DNA of 64,000 nt from an uncultured Spartobacteria bacterium (GCA_938011325.1 CALLUD010000006.1:372001-436000), one strand, 5' to 3'. Counted from the stretch's first letter, positions 54,539-63,529 are shown. Numbers and translations: made by a program. Notes: generated by a model not told the origin, from the sequence alone.

Positions 54539-55290
54539 CGCAATCGCCGCGCGAGGAGCCGCGGCAGCCGGAGGAGCATTCCGAAAAACAGCCGAGTGTG
54601 AGTCGAGACGAGAAGCAGGTTGTCCCGCAGGTAGCTGAAATGCGTGACGCCGCCCTCTTCGCGCGGGGGATATGTCACCGGCACGGGAATGTTGATTGGT
54701 CTCACGCCACGCCAGTAAAGCCGCACCGCAAGCTCGGTGTCGAAATCGAATCGCCGCGCGGTGCGGATCGATTCCATGATCTCCACCGACTCGCGAATCG
54801 GATACACGCGAAAGCCGAACAGCGAGTCGTGAATTCCCCCCCACAATGTCGCGAGGTTCGCCCACCAGTTGCCCACGCGCCGGCCCTTCACGCGCTCCGG
54901 CGGCGCATCCGGTCCAAAAATCGGTTCGCCGAGCAGCATCGCATCCGGCTCCTGCATCGACCGTGCCATGAACGGCTCCACCGCCTCCACGCTGTGCTGC
55001 CCGTCGGCGTCCATGACCAGCACGTGCGTGAATCCCTCCGCGAGCGCCACCTTCATGCCCTCGAGCACCGCGCCGCCCTTTCCGGAGTTTTTCGGCAACA
55101 CGATGCGCCGCACGTGAGGATTCCGCTCGAGCAGCGGATCCAGCAGTTCGCCACTGCCATCGGTGCTGGCATCGATCACAACCCACACCGGCAACCATCG
55201 CCCGGCGACCGCCTCCGCGACACGCGGCAGCATTTGCCCGCTGTTGTAGCTGGGCAGCAAAACCAGATGCGTCGTGCTCGGCCCGGGCAT
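54535..55290 (-). CDS. Family 2 glycosyltransferase (dolichol-phosphate-mannose-synthase-like)
   Basis: The 251-residue GT-A enzyme has LVLLPSYNSGQMLPRVAEAV, WVVIDASTDGSGELLDPLL, PKNSGKGGAVLEGMKVAL and VLVMDADGQHSVEAVEPFM with the DxD-type metal site. SLFGFRVYPIRESVEIMESI and RFDFDTELAVRLYWRGV match the DPM1/undecaprenyl-phosphate transferase region. It should move a sugar from an NDP donor to a polyprenyl phosphate or lipid. It overlaps both neighbours by one to four bases, so the unit is co-translated. Confidence 0.92.
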   Translation of the reverse strand: MPGPSTTHLVLLPSYNSGQMLPRVAEAVAGRWLPVWVVIDASTDGSGELLDPLLERNPHVRRIVLPKNSGKGGAVLEGMKVALAEGFTHVLVMDADGQHSVEAVEPFMARSMQEPDAMLLGEPIFGPDAPPERVKGRRVGNWWANLATLWGGIHDSLFGFRVYPIRESVEIMESIRTARRFDFDTELAVRLYWRGVRPINIPVPVTYPPREEGGVTHFSYLRDNLLLVSTHTRLFFGMLLRLPRLLARRLR

Positions 55291-56126
55291 CAGTCCCGCA
55301 ACCGCACGCCGTCTTCCCCGTTCTCGAGATGGCTGCGGAAATACGCCTCCAGTCTCGCCGACAGCCGCTTCGCCGTTTCACCGGGCTGCGCGGTAAATAC
55401 CTCGCCGAGTCGGATCGTCATCCGAATCGGAATCTCCGCCGCCCGTGCGAGGCTCGTTTCCTTGCCGAGATAAACGCCGCTGCGCTCGATGAACACCGTC
55501 TGGATCGGCGCGCCGGTCAGCACCGCAGCCAGCGCAAACCCGCTCTTGAACGGATTCACCCCGCGCGCGTGGGCGCGGGTGCGCGTGCCCTCGGGAAAAA
55601 TCAGGAGGTTCTCGCCGGCCCGCAATCGCCCCTCGCATTCGCGAATCATTTCCGCGCCGCGATCGTTCGTGATGTATCCGGCCAGCCGGGCGGCCCCGCT
55701 GAAGGAGGGATTGCGCATCAATCCGCCTCGCATGATGCATACCGCCCGCGGCAGCCGGGGAATCAGAAAGACCGCGTCGAGCAATCCCGGGTGATTCGGC
55801 GCCACGATGCAGCCCGAGAGGCGGTCCAGTTTTTCGAGACCTTCGAAGCGGATCTTGAAAAGTCCCGTCCATTGCAGCCACCACGCGAAGAAGCGGAACA
55901 GCCCGCGAATCATCGCACGCCCCACGATCGGCGTGCGCTCCGCTCCGCACACGAGACGCACAAGCGGGGCGAGCAGCGTGACGCAAAGCCCGCATCCGTA
56001 AAACAGCGCGAGACTCGCCCACTGCAGCACGTAGTTCCAGGCGTCCCGCGGCCCAAATGGCGCCCTCGAGGTGCGGGTCAGCGGCCCCGCTTCTGCGGCT
56101 GGGGGATCGAGGTTTACGGCGGGCAT
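55290..56126 (-). CDS. PlsC-like 1-acyl-glycerol-3-phosphate acyltransferase
   Basis: The 278-residue membrane-associated enzyme has an N-terminal hydrophobic region (WASLALFYGCGLCVTLLAPL), the catalytic NHPGLLDAV motif in GCIVAPNHPGLLDAVFLIPR, and LLIFPEGTRTRAHARG. These are motifs I and III of the PlsC family. It is the first gene of the minus-strand cluster. The plus-strand UPF0104 gene starts 114 bp away in the opposite direction. Whether it makes bulk phosphatidic acid or a special lipid is open; the context favours the latter. Confidence 0.9.
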   Translation of the reverse strand: MPAVNLDPPAAEAGPLTRTSRAPFGPRDAWNYVLQWASLALFYGCGLCVTLLAPLVRLVCGAERTPIVGRAMIRGLFRFFAWWLQWTGLFKIRFEGLEKLDRLSGCIVAPNHPGLLDAVFLIPRLPRAVCIMRGGLMRNPSFSGAARLAGYITNDRGAEMIRECEGRLRAGENLLIFPEGTRTRAHARGVNPFKSGFALAAVLTGAPIQTVFIERSGVYLGKETSLARAAEIPIRMTIRLGEVFTAQPGETAKRLSARLEAYFRSHLENGEDGVRLRD

Positions 56127-56239
56127 CGGAACTCGCGGAAAACATGCCCAAAGGCTCCGTGGATTTCGAGCGGGGATTTTCTGCTTGCTGAGGAGGACGC
56201 GATTTGGCGCGGTCTTTGCCTCACGCCCCGCCCCTTTTC

Positions 56240-57259
56240 ATGTTCAAACGCTGGCTGATCATCCTGCTGCAATCCGCGGTCACCGTGGGACTGCTGGCGT
56301 TTTTCTTTCACGACGCGGAATTTCGCGAACAGGTCGCCCACGCGCTGCGAAATGCGAAGCCGCACTGGCTCCTGCTCGGCATCCTCTTTGCCGGCATCGA
56401 GAATCTTCTCGGCGTCTTTCGCTGGCGGGTCTTTCTCCGCATCCTTCACATCGATCTCCCGTTCTGGAAGACCGTGCAAATCTGTCTCGTCGCGCTCTTC
56501 TGCAACACGTTCCTGCTCGGCGCGGCCGGCGGAGACCTTGTTCGCGCGGCCTACCTCCTCCGCCGGGGCGCGAGCAAGACCGATGCCCTATTGTCGGTCG
56601 TGATGGACCGGATCAGCGGGCTCGGGGGCCTCGCGATCTACACGCTCATCCTCACCATCGGCCACTACGAGTGGCTCACCAGCAGCTCCGGCGTGGTGCC
56701 CGTGCTCGGGATTTCGGTGATGGGCGTCTTCAAATTGATCATCGCCTACGAAGTCGGCGCGCTCATCCTTCTTGCCCTCTCGCTCTACATCTCCACGACC
56801 AGCTTCACGACGAATCCTCCGAAGTGGGCGCCCTTCCCGGCATTCGTCACAAAATTCGGCACCGGCTATTCGTTGCTCGTCCGTCAATGGAGGGCATCGC
56901 TTCGCTCCGTCGGCATTTCGATGATCATGCTGCTGATGTTCTTCGCGGTCTTTTACGCGAGCTCGCAGGCGTTCGACGCGCCGATCACCTATCTGCAAAT
57001 GTCCACGCTCGTGCCGGTCGCCGACATCATCAGCGCCATGCCGATCAGCATCGGCGGCATCGGCGTGCGCGAGAGTGTATTTCAATTTCTGCTCGGCAGT
57101 CTCGCGGGGATTCCCGCCGGCACCGCGGTCTCGATTTCACTCGTCGGCTATTTGCTGAACAACTCCTGGGGCCTCGTCGGCGCCGCCGTGCTGCCCTTGT
57201 TCAAAGGCATCATTCACGAGGCCCGCACCAGGGCGCGCCCGCTCAACGCGGAGGGGTGA
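56240..57259 (+). CDS. UPF0104 / lysylphosphatidylglycerol synthase transmembrane-domain protein
   Basis: The 339-residue integral membrane protein has about eight hydrophobic segments, beginning WLIILLQSAVTVGLLAFFF. Family signatures are NLLGVFRWRVFLRILHIDLP, FCNTFLLGAAGGDLVRAAYL, VVMDRISGLGGLAIYTLIL and PISIGGIGVRESVFQFLLG. The MprF-type catalytic domain is missing, so it is the flippase-like part alone. It may move a lipid or glycolipid made by the adjacent cluster. Its end overlaps the convergent lipoprotein gene by 17 bp. Confidence 0.92.
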   Translation: MFKRWLIILLQSAVTVGLLAFFFHDAEFREQVAHALRNAKPHWLLLGILFAGIENLLGVFRWRVFLRILHIDLPFWKTVQICLVALFCNTFLLGAAGGDLVRAAYLLRRGASKTDALLSVVMDRISGLGGLAIYTLILTIGHYEWLTSSSGVVPVLGISVMGVFKLIIAYEVGALILLALSLYISTTSFTTNPPKWAPFPAFVTKFGTGYSLLVRQWRASLRSVGISMIMLLMFFAVFYASSQAFDAPITYLQMSTLVPVADIISAMPISIGGIGVRESVFQFLLGSLAGIPAGTAVSISLVGYLLNNSWGLVGAAVLPLFKGIIHEARTRARPLNAEG

Positions 57260-57716
57260 ATCGCACGCGAAACCGATCCCCGGTCGCCACGCTCACCATT
57301 TCCAGGCTCCGGAGAACTCCGGCGTCCTTGCGATAAAGCACGCTGTATCGGCCCGCTCGCACCTCCGACTCGCCATCCGGAGCGGCAGCCGATGCGCGCC
57401 ACGCCTCGGCGAGGGTCAGCCAGCCGGCCACGTTTTCCGGCGCCGTGTTCCAGTGACCCTGCCAGCCTCCGCGCACGAGCGAGCCGTTCACCCGCCAGCC
57501 GTCGCTGGATTCCGTCGCGGCGAGCAGCACGCGTTCACGCGTCACGACGAACCGCACGAAATCCCGCGCATCGCGCTGAAACTCGACATTCGCCGCCAGC
57601 TCGTTTCCGTCCCTGCGCCACACGACTTCGCCGCTCGAGGAGGCTTGCGGAACGAAGGAAGATGTCGTCGCACACCCCGCCAGCAACAGCGCGAACACGC
57701 CGGCGAGCCATTTCAT
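57243..57716 (-). CDS. Predicted lipoprotein of unknown function
   Basis: The 157-residue protein has a clear lipobox (MKWLAGVFALLLAGCATTSS), then a LolB/DUF3261-like small beta fold: NVEFQRDARDFVRFVVTRER, WQGHWNTAPENVAGWLTLAE and YRKDAGVLRSLEMVS. It resembles the outer-membrane lipoproteins seen in aryl-polyene-like clusters, but I cannot name the family with certainty. It overlaps the halogenase-like gene stop by 4 bp, so it is translated with it. Confidence 0.8.
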   Translation of the reverse strand: MKWLAGVFALLLAGCATTSSFVPQASSSGEVVWRRDGNELAANVEFQRDARDFVRFVVTRERVLLAATESSDGWRVNGSLVRGGWQGHWNTAPENVAGWLTLAEAWRASAAAPDGESEVRAGRYSVLYRKDAGVLRSLEMVSVATGDRFRVRFTPPR

Positions 57717-58954
57717 CGTGACGCAAGCCGTGGAGAGAGCGGAAAGAAGCGCTGCATGAGCACGATCGCGTGAAAAAGCCACAGCCGCCATTGGATGCGA
57801 AAGGAACCCCCGAGATTGCCCGCAAGCACCGAGTTCACCGCCGGCACGACGTCGAAGAACTCGCGCGGGTTCAAAAGCGTTTCGACAAATTCCGTCCGAT
57901 ACCACCCGTTGACGAATCGCAGATAGAGCTTCATCACGCGCTGAAGGCGCCGCGAGTAATCCCGAAACGCCTGCACCCGGCGGCGCGGTGTCTCGAAGGC
58001 CACCTCCAGAGCGTCGGCCGCACTTTCGCCGCTCAGCACGGCGAGAAACACACCACTGCTGAAGATCGGATCGATGAATCCCGCCGCATCACCGGCCAGC
58101 AGCCAGCGGTCTCCGTAAAGCCGGCGGTTTCGATAGGAGTAGTCGCTGGTCGAGTAGACCCTCGACACACGTTGGGCGCCATCCAGTCGCTCGCTCATCA
58201 CCGGCGATTCCGCGATCACCGTGTCGAGCAGCGTCTCGGGGCTCAGCTTCATCCGCTTGAATTTCGCGGTATCCATCACCACCCCCACGCTTGCCCGCGT
58301 CGGACTGAGCGGGATCGTCCAGAACCAGTGATCACCCGCATGGACCATGCGGGTCAGCGTGCCATCGATGCCGCACGGCATCTCGACGCCGTCGTAGTGG
58401 GCATAGACGGCCATTTTCTGCAGTCCCGGATAGGACCGCTTGAGATTGAAATGCCGGCCGACCACCGTCTGGCGTCCGCTGCAATCCAGCAGATACCGCG
58501 CGGTGATCGTCGACTCGCCGGTCGCGGCCTTCGCCTTCAATTCCACGCGATCCCGATGGAACGCGACACTCTCGACGCACGTTTCCTCGCGCACGTCGGC
58601 GCCGCATTCGCGCGCGTGATCGAGCAGGAGCTTGTCGAAATCGGCGCGCGTGACCTGGATCGCCTTCTCGTGCTGCGGCTGAAAGCCGTTTCGGAAGTAA
58701 AACTTCGTCTCACGGCCGCCGTCGTGCGACGTGATCTCCGCACCATACTTGGGCACGAATCCCGCAGCCTCGATTTTTTCGGTCACGCCCAGCCGCTCGA
58801 ATGCCGACATCGTGAACGGCAGCAGCGACTCGCCAATGTGAAAGCGCGGAAATTTCTCGCGCTCCAGCACGACGACCCGACGCCCGGCCTTTGCCAGCAA
58901 CGTCGCTGCGGTGCTCCCCGCCGGACCACCGCCGATGATCGCGACGTCGAACAT
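57713..58954 (-). CDS. Flavin-dependent halogenase-like FAD oxidoreductase
   Basis: The 413-residue protein has the FAD motif AIIGGGPAGSTAATLLA, REKFPRFHIGESLLPFTM, DHWFWTIPLSP (about 209, fitting the WxWxIP halogenase signature) and GDAAGFIDPIFSSGV (about 287, fitting the FxPxSxG region). True tryptophan halogenases also need a catalytic Lys near residue 79 that I could not place. Alternatives are geranylgeranyl-reductase-like or aryl-polyene-cluster oxidoreductases. It is coupled to the lipoprotein gene downstream and lies 6 bp behind gnd. Confidence 0.85.
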   Translation of the reverse strand: MFDVAIIGGGPAGSTAATLLAKAGRRVVVLEREKFPRFHIGESLLPFTMSAFERLGVTEKIEAAGFVPKYGAEITSHDGGRETKFYFRNGFQPQHEKAIQVTRADFDKLLLDHARECGADVREETCVESVAFHRDRVELKAKAATGESTITARYLLDCSGRQTVVGRHFNLKRSYPGLQKMAVYAHYDGVEMPCGIDGTLTRMVHAGDHWFWTIPLSPTRASVGVVMDTAKFKRMKLSPETLLDTVIAESPVMSERLDGAQRVSRVYSTSDYSYRNRRLYGDRWLLAGDAAGFIDPIFSSGVFLAVLSGESAADALEVAFETPRRRVQAFRDYSRRLQRVMKLYLRFVNGWYRTEFVETLLNPREFFDVVPAVNSVLAGNLGGSFRIQWRLWLFHAIVLMQRFFPLSPRLASR

Positions 58955-58960
58955 TTCGCC

Positions 58961-59971
58961 CTACGCCTTCTTCTCGAGATGTCCTCCGAATTGGTATCGC
59001 ATCGCCGAGCAGACCTTCTCCGCGACGGTGTGCTCCTTGCGCGAACGGAAGCGGGCGTAGAGCGCGGCTGTGAGCACGTCGCAATCCACCGCCTCGTCGA
59101 TCGCGGCCATGATCGTCCACCGTCCCTCACCGGAATCGGACACGCGGCCGGTGAATTTCGAGAGTTTCGGATCCTCCGCGAAGGCCGCCGCCGCGAGGTC
59201 GAGCAGCCACGACGAAATCACGCTGCCACGGCGCCACACCTCGGTGATATCGGCGAGATTCAGGTCGAACACGAGGTCCGGATTCATCAGCGGCGCCGTC
59301 TCGGCATCCTTCTCCTGCTCGCGATTGGCGACATTCGCGTTGGCTAGAATGTCGAGCCCTTCACCGTAGGCGGCCATCAGGCCGTATTCGATGCCGTTGT
59401 GCACCATCTTCACGAAGTGCCCGGCACCCGACGGTCCGCAATGCAGGTAGCCCTCCTCGGCCGTTCCGCCGAGCTTCTCGCGCCCCGGCGTGCGCGGCAC
59501 ATCCCCACGTCCCGGCGCGAGCGCCTTGAAGATGGGATCCATGCGCTCCACCGCCGAGGTGTCGCCTCCGATCATCATGCAATACCCGCGCTCCAGTCCC
59601 CACACACCTCCGCTGGTGCCCACGTCGAGATAATGAATGCCCTTGCTCTTGAGCGCCGCCGACCGGCGACGGTCATCGCGGAAATAGGAATTGCCGCCGT
59701 CGATGATCGTGTCGTCCGGCTCCAGCAGCGCGGCGAGTTGATCGACCACTTTGTCCGTGATCGCCGCCGGCACCATGATCCAGGCATTGCGCGGCTTCTC
59801 GAGCTTCGCGGCAAAATCCTCGATCGACGTCGAGGGAATCGCGCCCTCGGCCGCCAGCTCCTTCACGGCGTCGGGATTGGTGTCGTAAACAACGCACGAG
59901 TGCCCCTTGCGCATCGCCCTGCGAACCATGTTGGCGCCCATCCGTCCGAGACCGATCATTCCAAATTGCAT
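58961..59971 (-). CDS. gnd: 6-phosphogluconate dehydrogenase (decarboxylating), short form
   Basis: The 336-residue protein oxidises 6-phosphogluconate to ribulose 5-phosphate and CO2. It has the cofactor motif MIGLGRMGANMVRRAM, IIDGGNSYFRDDRRR, HYLDVGTSGGVWGLERGY and HCGPSGAGHFVKMVHNGIEY with catalytic Lys and Asn, and FRSRKEHTVAEKVCSAMRYQ at the end. At about 340 residues it belongs to the short NAD-preferring GndA/YqeC group rather than the 470-residue form. It is first in the halogenase-like transcript, although a metabolic link is not obvious. Confidence 0.94.
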   Translation of the reverse strand: MQFGMIGLGRMGANMVRRAMRKGHSCVVYDTNPDAVKELAAEGAIPSTSIEDFAAKLEKPRNAWIMVPAAITDKVVDQLAALLEPDDTIIDGGNSYFRDDRRRSAALKSKGIHYLDVGTSGGVWGLERGYCMMIGGDTSAVERMDPIFKALAPGRGDVPRTPGREKLGGTAEEGYLHCGPSGAGHFVKMVHNGIEYGLMAAYGEGLDILANANVANREQEKDAETAPLMNPDLVFDLNLADITEVWRRGSVISSWLLDLAAAAFAEDPKLSKFTGRVSDSGEGRWTIMAAIDEAVDCDVLTAALYARFRSRKEHTVAEKVCSAMRYQFGGHLEKKA

Positions 59972-60176
59972 GCTTTTGAGAGGGTTGAGGGTTCGTCCCC
60001 GTTGTCGCCCCGTGAGTCCGCAGGAACAAGGATTTTCGCAATCCCCTCTCGAAAGGAGTTCGACTCAGGGGACGGCCAAATCCGCGTCGAATCGCGAATC
60101 GTTCGTGCCATGCACCCCTTCGCCTCCCCCGCACCGCGCGGCTCCGCGCCTGCATTTTCGCGCTGCCTCCGCCACC

Positions 60177-60467
60177 GTGACTGATCACCTCGTCCTCCTC
60201 ACACGCGGCCAGGAAATCGAGTGTCGCAACCCGATCTACCGCCCCGCCGTTCATTCTCCGAAACGTCGCATGAGCGACACCGGCGAAGTCATGGCCGGCA
60301 GCATCGTCGCCGACTTTCCGCGCAGATGGCGCGTGCCGCGCGGCTGCAAGGTTCGCACACCGGCCGGCGATTTCATCGTCACCGCAAGCCCTCATCCCGA
60401 CCGGACGATTCGTCTCGAAGGAAAGAACCTCGAAACGATCGCCGCCGCCCTCGGCCTGTCGGCTTGA
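60177..60467 (+). CDS. Small hypothetical protein
   Basis: A GTG-started frame gives 96 residues beginning MTDHLVLLTRGQEIECRNP. It has a compact basic beta-rich composition (VADFPRRWRVPRGCKVRTPA, FIVTASPHPDRTIRLEGK) and a C-terminal helix (NLETIAAALGLSA). The frame is open 90 codons further upstream across the gnd start, which is unlikely to be coding. No domain is recognised. It is convergent with the Ig-repeat gene, 28 bp away. The 205-bp spacer before it shows nothing clear. Confidence 0.6.
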   Translation: MTDHLVLLTRGQEIECRNPIYRPAVHSPKRRMSDTGEVMAGSIVADFPRRWRVPRGCKVRTPAGDFIVTASPHPDRTIRLEGKNLETIAAALGLSA

Positions 60468-60495
60468 AGACTTCGCCAGCGCCGGCTTCGATCCC

Positions 60496-62262
60496 CTAAT
60501 ACCTCTCGATCCCTTCGAGCCGAACATCCTGCGCCCGGCGGAGCCGCCGGCGTTCACGAACGATGATCACCACAAAGACGACAAGAGCGACCATCGCCAC
60601 CGTGCCCCAGGGAATCTGAAAGGCCTTCTTCGGTTTCGAGAAAATTTCAAACGGCTCGGAGGGCTGCGAGCGGGTGCCCGCGGCATCGAGACCGAAAATG
60701 ATGAACGTGCGCCGTTCACCAGGGCGGAATCCCTTCACGGTCACGCGCGCCTCGTTGCGCACAAACCGCACGCGCGCACCCTCGACCGGACGGTAAACGA
60801 ACTGCGGTTCGCCCGTTTCGGAAAATTCAATTTTCCGCTCGTAAAGGATGTATTTGTCGACATTCGGCGCGGTCTTTTTCCAGACGAGATCGACCTCGGT
60901 ATGCGTCTGCCGCGACACGCCGACCGATTCCACGGGAGGAATGCTGTTCACGTTGGCGGCGGCCTGGGCCGTTCGCTCGCGCGCCTGCGCCGCGGCATCC
61001 ACGGGTCGCGGCTCGACCTCGGCACGCAGGGGAATGGTCAGGCGCCCCGCGCCGAACTGAAGCAGCAACTCGCCGGATACCGCCCCTGGTTGCAGCCGCG
61101 TAAATGCGAGCTTGTAGTCGCGCGACTCTCCGGGCGCCAGCAACGCGACCTCGGGCGACGGATGGATTGTCACTCCATCCATCACGGTGGCGCGAATCTC
61201 CGCGTCCTGACCACCCGTGTTTCGCAGCGTGAGCGTGCGCGTGGCGGTGCGACCGGACTGCACCGTTCCAAAGTCGATCTCATCGCGCGGATTGGCGACA
61301 ATGCGCGCCGGCGCCGCGGTCACGAAGATCGGCACGTTGAGATGCACATTTTCACCGCGGAGTTCGAGGTCCCCATGGATGCTTTCGAGCACGCCGGTCG
61401 CCGTGTGAAGCGCGAGCTGCACCTCGTCATCCGCGGGAACGGTGAGGCTGCCTTGAACGACCACGCCGGGAGGCGCGGTCAATTCGAGGGCGCGGTCGCG
61501 CTCGGAAGTGTTCCGCACGGTCACGGTCGCTGACCGCACCTCATTTACGCCATCGCCCTCGAGCCGAATCTCCCGCGGCACCACCTCGATGGGCGAGTAA
61601 CCAATGCCCTCGAGTCCGATCTCCACGCCGGGTGCGTGGGTGAACTCAGCAGCTTCCGCGTATCGCCGCGACTCGGTCGGCGCAAAGGAAAGCACGAAGG
61701 TGCGCGTCTCACCGGAAGGCAGAATGTAGGTGGGATCGTCTCCAAGAATGGAGAACGGCGGCGGCACCTTGAGCCGTCCGCTGAGTGTGCCACCCCCCTC
61801 GTTTCCAATGGTGATCACCTGCGTGGAGGTCTCCCCAATCGACGTTTTCGGAAACTCGACCTGATGCGGTGCGACGAAAAGCGGCGGTCGCTCGACAATA
61901 CGGATCGTCACCGTCGCCGGCGTGGAGACCCCGGTGTTTGGCGCCTGCACCGCGTAGCGGAACGCATCGACGCCGACTCCGTTCGCGCCATCATGGGTGT
62001 AGATGATCGACGCAGTCGTCCGTCCCGTTTGCGTGGGTTCCGAAAGCGTGCCGAACTGCGGCTGGCGCCGGATGAGAAACTTCAGCTGATATCCGCTGCG
62101 GCTCAAACCCTCGAGCGGGATCTCGACAGACTCGCCCTTGTAAACCTGCACGGCGAGGTCGCGAGGTTGCGGAGGGGGCGGAGTCGGAAGGTCGATATCC
62201 GCCCACGCGCACACGCAGCCCGTGGCAAGAAATACGGCGACGATGCGCCACCATGGCTTCAT
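60496..62262 (-). CDS. HYDIN-like Ig-repeat protein with C-terminal membrane anchor
   Basis: The 588-residue protein has a signal peptide (RIVAVFLATGCVCAWA), a cadherin-like region (GESVEIPLEGLSRSGYQLKF, GVDAFRYAVQAPNTGVSTPA), then several ASPM-SPD2-Hydin-type Ig repeats (VEFPKTSIGETSTQVITIGN, IDFGTVQSGRTATRTLTLRN). A fibronectin-III-like unit follows (HTEVDLVWKKTAPNVDKYIL). It ends in one membrane helix (GTVAMVALVVFVVIIV) and a basic tail. It is probably anchored in the inner membrane facing the periplasm. Role is unknown. The ATG at the signal peptide is chosen over one 18 codons upstream. Confidence 0.85.
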   Translation of the reverse strand: MKPWWRIVAVFLATGCVCAWADIDLPTPPPPQPRDLAVQVYKGESVEIPLEGLSRSGYQLKFLIRRQPQFGTLSEPTQTGRTTASIIYTHDGANGVGVDAFRYAVQAPNTGVSTPATVTIRIVERPPLFVAPHQVEFPKTSIGETSTQVITIGNEGGGTLSGRLKVPPPFSILGDDPTYILPSGETRTFVLSFAPTESRRYAEAAEFTHAPGVEIGLEGIGYSPIEVVPREIRLEGDGVNEVRSATVTVRNTSERDRALELTAPPGVVVQGSLTVPADDEVQLALHTATGVLESIHGDLELRGENVHLNVPIFVTAAPARIVANPRDEIDFGTVQSGRTATRTLTLRNTGGQDAEIRATVMDGVTIHPSPEVALLAPGESRDYKLAFTRLQPGAVSGELLLQFGAGRLTIPLRAEVEPRPVDAAAQARERTAQAAANVNSIPPVESVGVSRQTHTEVDLVWKKTAPNVDKYILYERKIEFSETGEPQFVYRPVEGARVRFVRNEARVTVKGFRPGERRTFIIFGLDAAGTRSQPSEPFEIFSKPKKAFQIPWGTVAMVALVVFVVIIVRERRRLRRAQDVRLEGIERY

Positions 62263-62354
62263 GAACGAGGGCGGATGCACGCCGGGGAATGTCGTTGAAT
62301 TGTCGGAATCGAGCAACTATGCGAGTAGTTGTCCTTTCCGACAAACCCTAAGCG

Positions 62355-62996
62355 ATGCGTTTGACTGCCCGACTTTCCGCCCACTGGATTCTTTTCGTCG
62401 CGGCGTTTGCAATCATGCTCGGCCAGGGCTTTGCGCAACCGCGCCCGCCGAAAGTGGATCGGAATGAACGGCAGACCCAGCCGCAGAAAAAGCCGAAGCC
62501 CGCTTCGGAACTCATTTCCAAACAGGCGAAGCCAAAGGTCGTCCCGCGCGTTCTGGAGCGGGTGAATCAGGACAACTCCCACGTTTACGTCTCCCTTGGC
62601 AAACAGCGCGCCTACCTGATGGTCGGCGACGAAATCGCCATCGACACGCCCGTCTCAACCGGCAAGAAGGCCGGCATGACCCCCAAGGGCAATTTCACCG
62701 TGCTCGAGAAGGACAAGGACCACCGGTCGAGCATTTACGGAAACTTCGTGAACCGCCGTGGCGAGGTCGTGCGCGCCGGGGTCAGCACACGCATCGATTC
62801 TGCGCCGAGTGGCACCGTCTTTCAGGGAGCGCCGATGTGGTATTTCATGCGCCTCACCTGGCAGGGTGTCGGAATGCACGTAGGCCATCTTCCGGGGTAT
62901 CCCGCCTCTCACGGCTGCATTCGCATGCCCGAGGATATCGCCCCGCTCTTCTATGAACGGGTGAAGGTGGGAACGAAGGTCGTCGTCGGCGACTAG
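62355..62996 (+). CDS. L,D-transpeptidase (YkuD family)
   Basis: The 213-residue protein has a signal peptide (WILFVAAFAIMLGQGFA), a basic Pro-rich linker and a YkuD domain from about residue 75 (SHVYVSLGKQRAYLMVGDEI, STGKKAGMTPKGNFTVLEKD). The active site is HVGHLPGYPASHGCIRMP with catalytic Cys at about 187 and its His. It forms 3-3 cross-links in peptidoglycan or attaches proteins to it. The stop shares CTAG with the stop of the convergent gene. Confidence 0.94.
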   Translation: MRLTARLSAHWILFVAAFAIMLGQGFAQPRPPKVDRNERQTQPQKKPKPASELISKQAKPKVVPRVLERVNQDNSHVYVSLGKQRAYLMVGDEIAIDTPVSTGKKAGMTPKGNFTVLEKDKDHRSSIYGNFVNRRGEVVRAGVSTRIDSAPSGTVFQGAPMWYFMRLTWQGVGMHVGHLPGYPASHGCIRMPEDIAPLFYERVKVGTKVVVGD

Positions 62997-63529
62997 TTCG
63001 ACTCGGACTGCGCGGGCTCCGGGGTGGGCTCGGGCGTGGCGGCGGGTTTCGTTCCGGACTTCGCCGCGAACTCCTCTTTCAAGCGTCCCTGCATGGCCTC
63101 GATCATCTGCGCACGCTTTGCCTGCATCTCGGAGCACAGCTCCTTCTCGATCTTGCGGCGTTCCTGCCGGTAACGCAGCGCGAAGACCTCCCGCTCATCC
63201 TCATCGAGGTCGAGTTCGAGCTTTTTCAAGGTGTCGCTGATCGCCTTGTCCACCCGGCGACGTTCCTCCTCGGCGCGCGCCTGCCAGGCGCGTCGCTCGC
63301 GATCGCCCATTTCCTTCCAGCGTTTCCAGTTCTCGATGAAGCGCTCCCGGTCCTCCGGGCTCATCTTCTCGAGACGCTTGCGAAACTTGTCGGGAAAGTC
63401 GCCACCCTTGCGGTCTCCATGGTGCCAGTCGCCCGCTGCTTTCCTGTCCTTGGGAGGACCGGGCGGCGGCTCGGCAAAAACCGGAAGCGCGGTCAGTAGG
63501 AGACCGAAGACAAGGAACCGTCCAACCAT
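62993..63529 (-). CDS. Small charged periplasmic protein, DUF3106/CpxP-like character
   Basis: The 178-residue protein has a signal peptide (MVGRFLVFGLLLTALPVFA) and a helical, charged body (RKRLEKMSPEDRERFIENWK, RRAWQARAEEERRRVDKAI, KLELDLDEDEREVFALRYRQ). It ends in a Pro/Glu repeat tail. The layout recalls CpxP/Spy or DUF3106 proteins that accompany membrane-stress sigma factors. Its start overlaps the end of the anti-sigma-like gene by 37 bp, so the two are coupled. Confidence 0.82.
   Translation of the reverse strand: MVGRFLVFGLLLTALPVFAEPPPGPPKDRKAAGDWHHGDRKGGDFPDKFRKRLEKMSPEDRERFIENWKRWKEMGDRERRAWQARAEEERRRVDKAISDTLKKLELDLDEDEREVFALRYRQERRKIEKELCSEMQAKRAQMIEAMQGRLKEEFAAKSGTKPAATPEPTPEPAQSESN

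Noticed and set aside
52100..58954. Complete aryl-polyene biosynthesis cluster
   Set aside because: No ketosynthase, dehydratase, acyl carrier protein or aromatic ammonia-lyase gene is present in the window.
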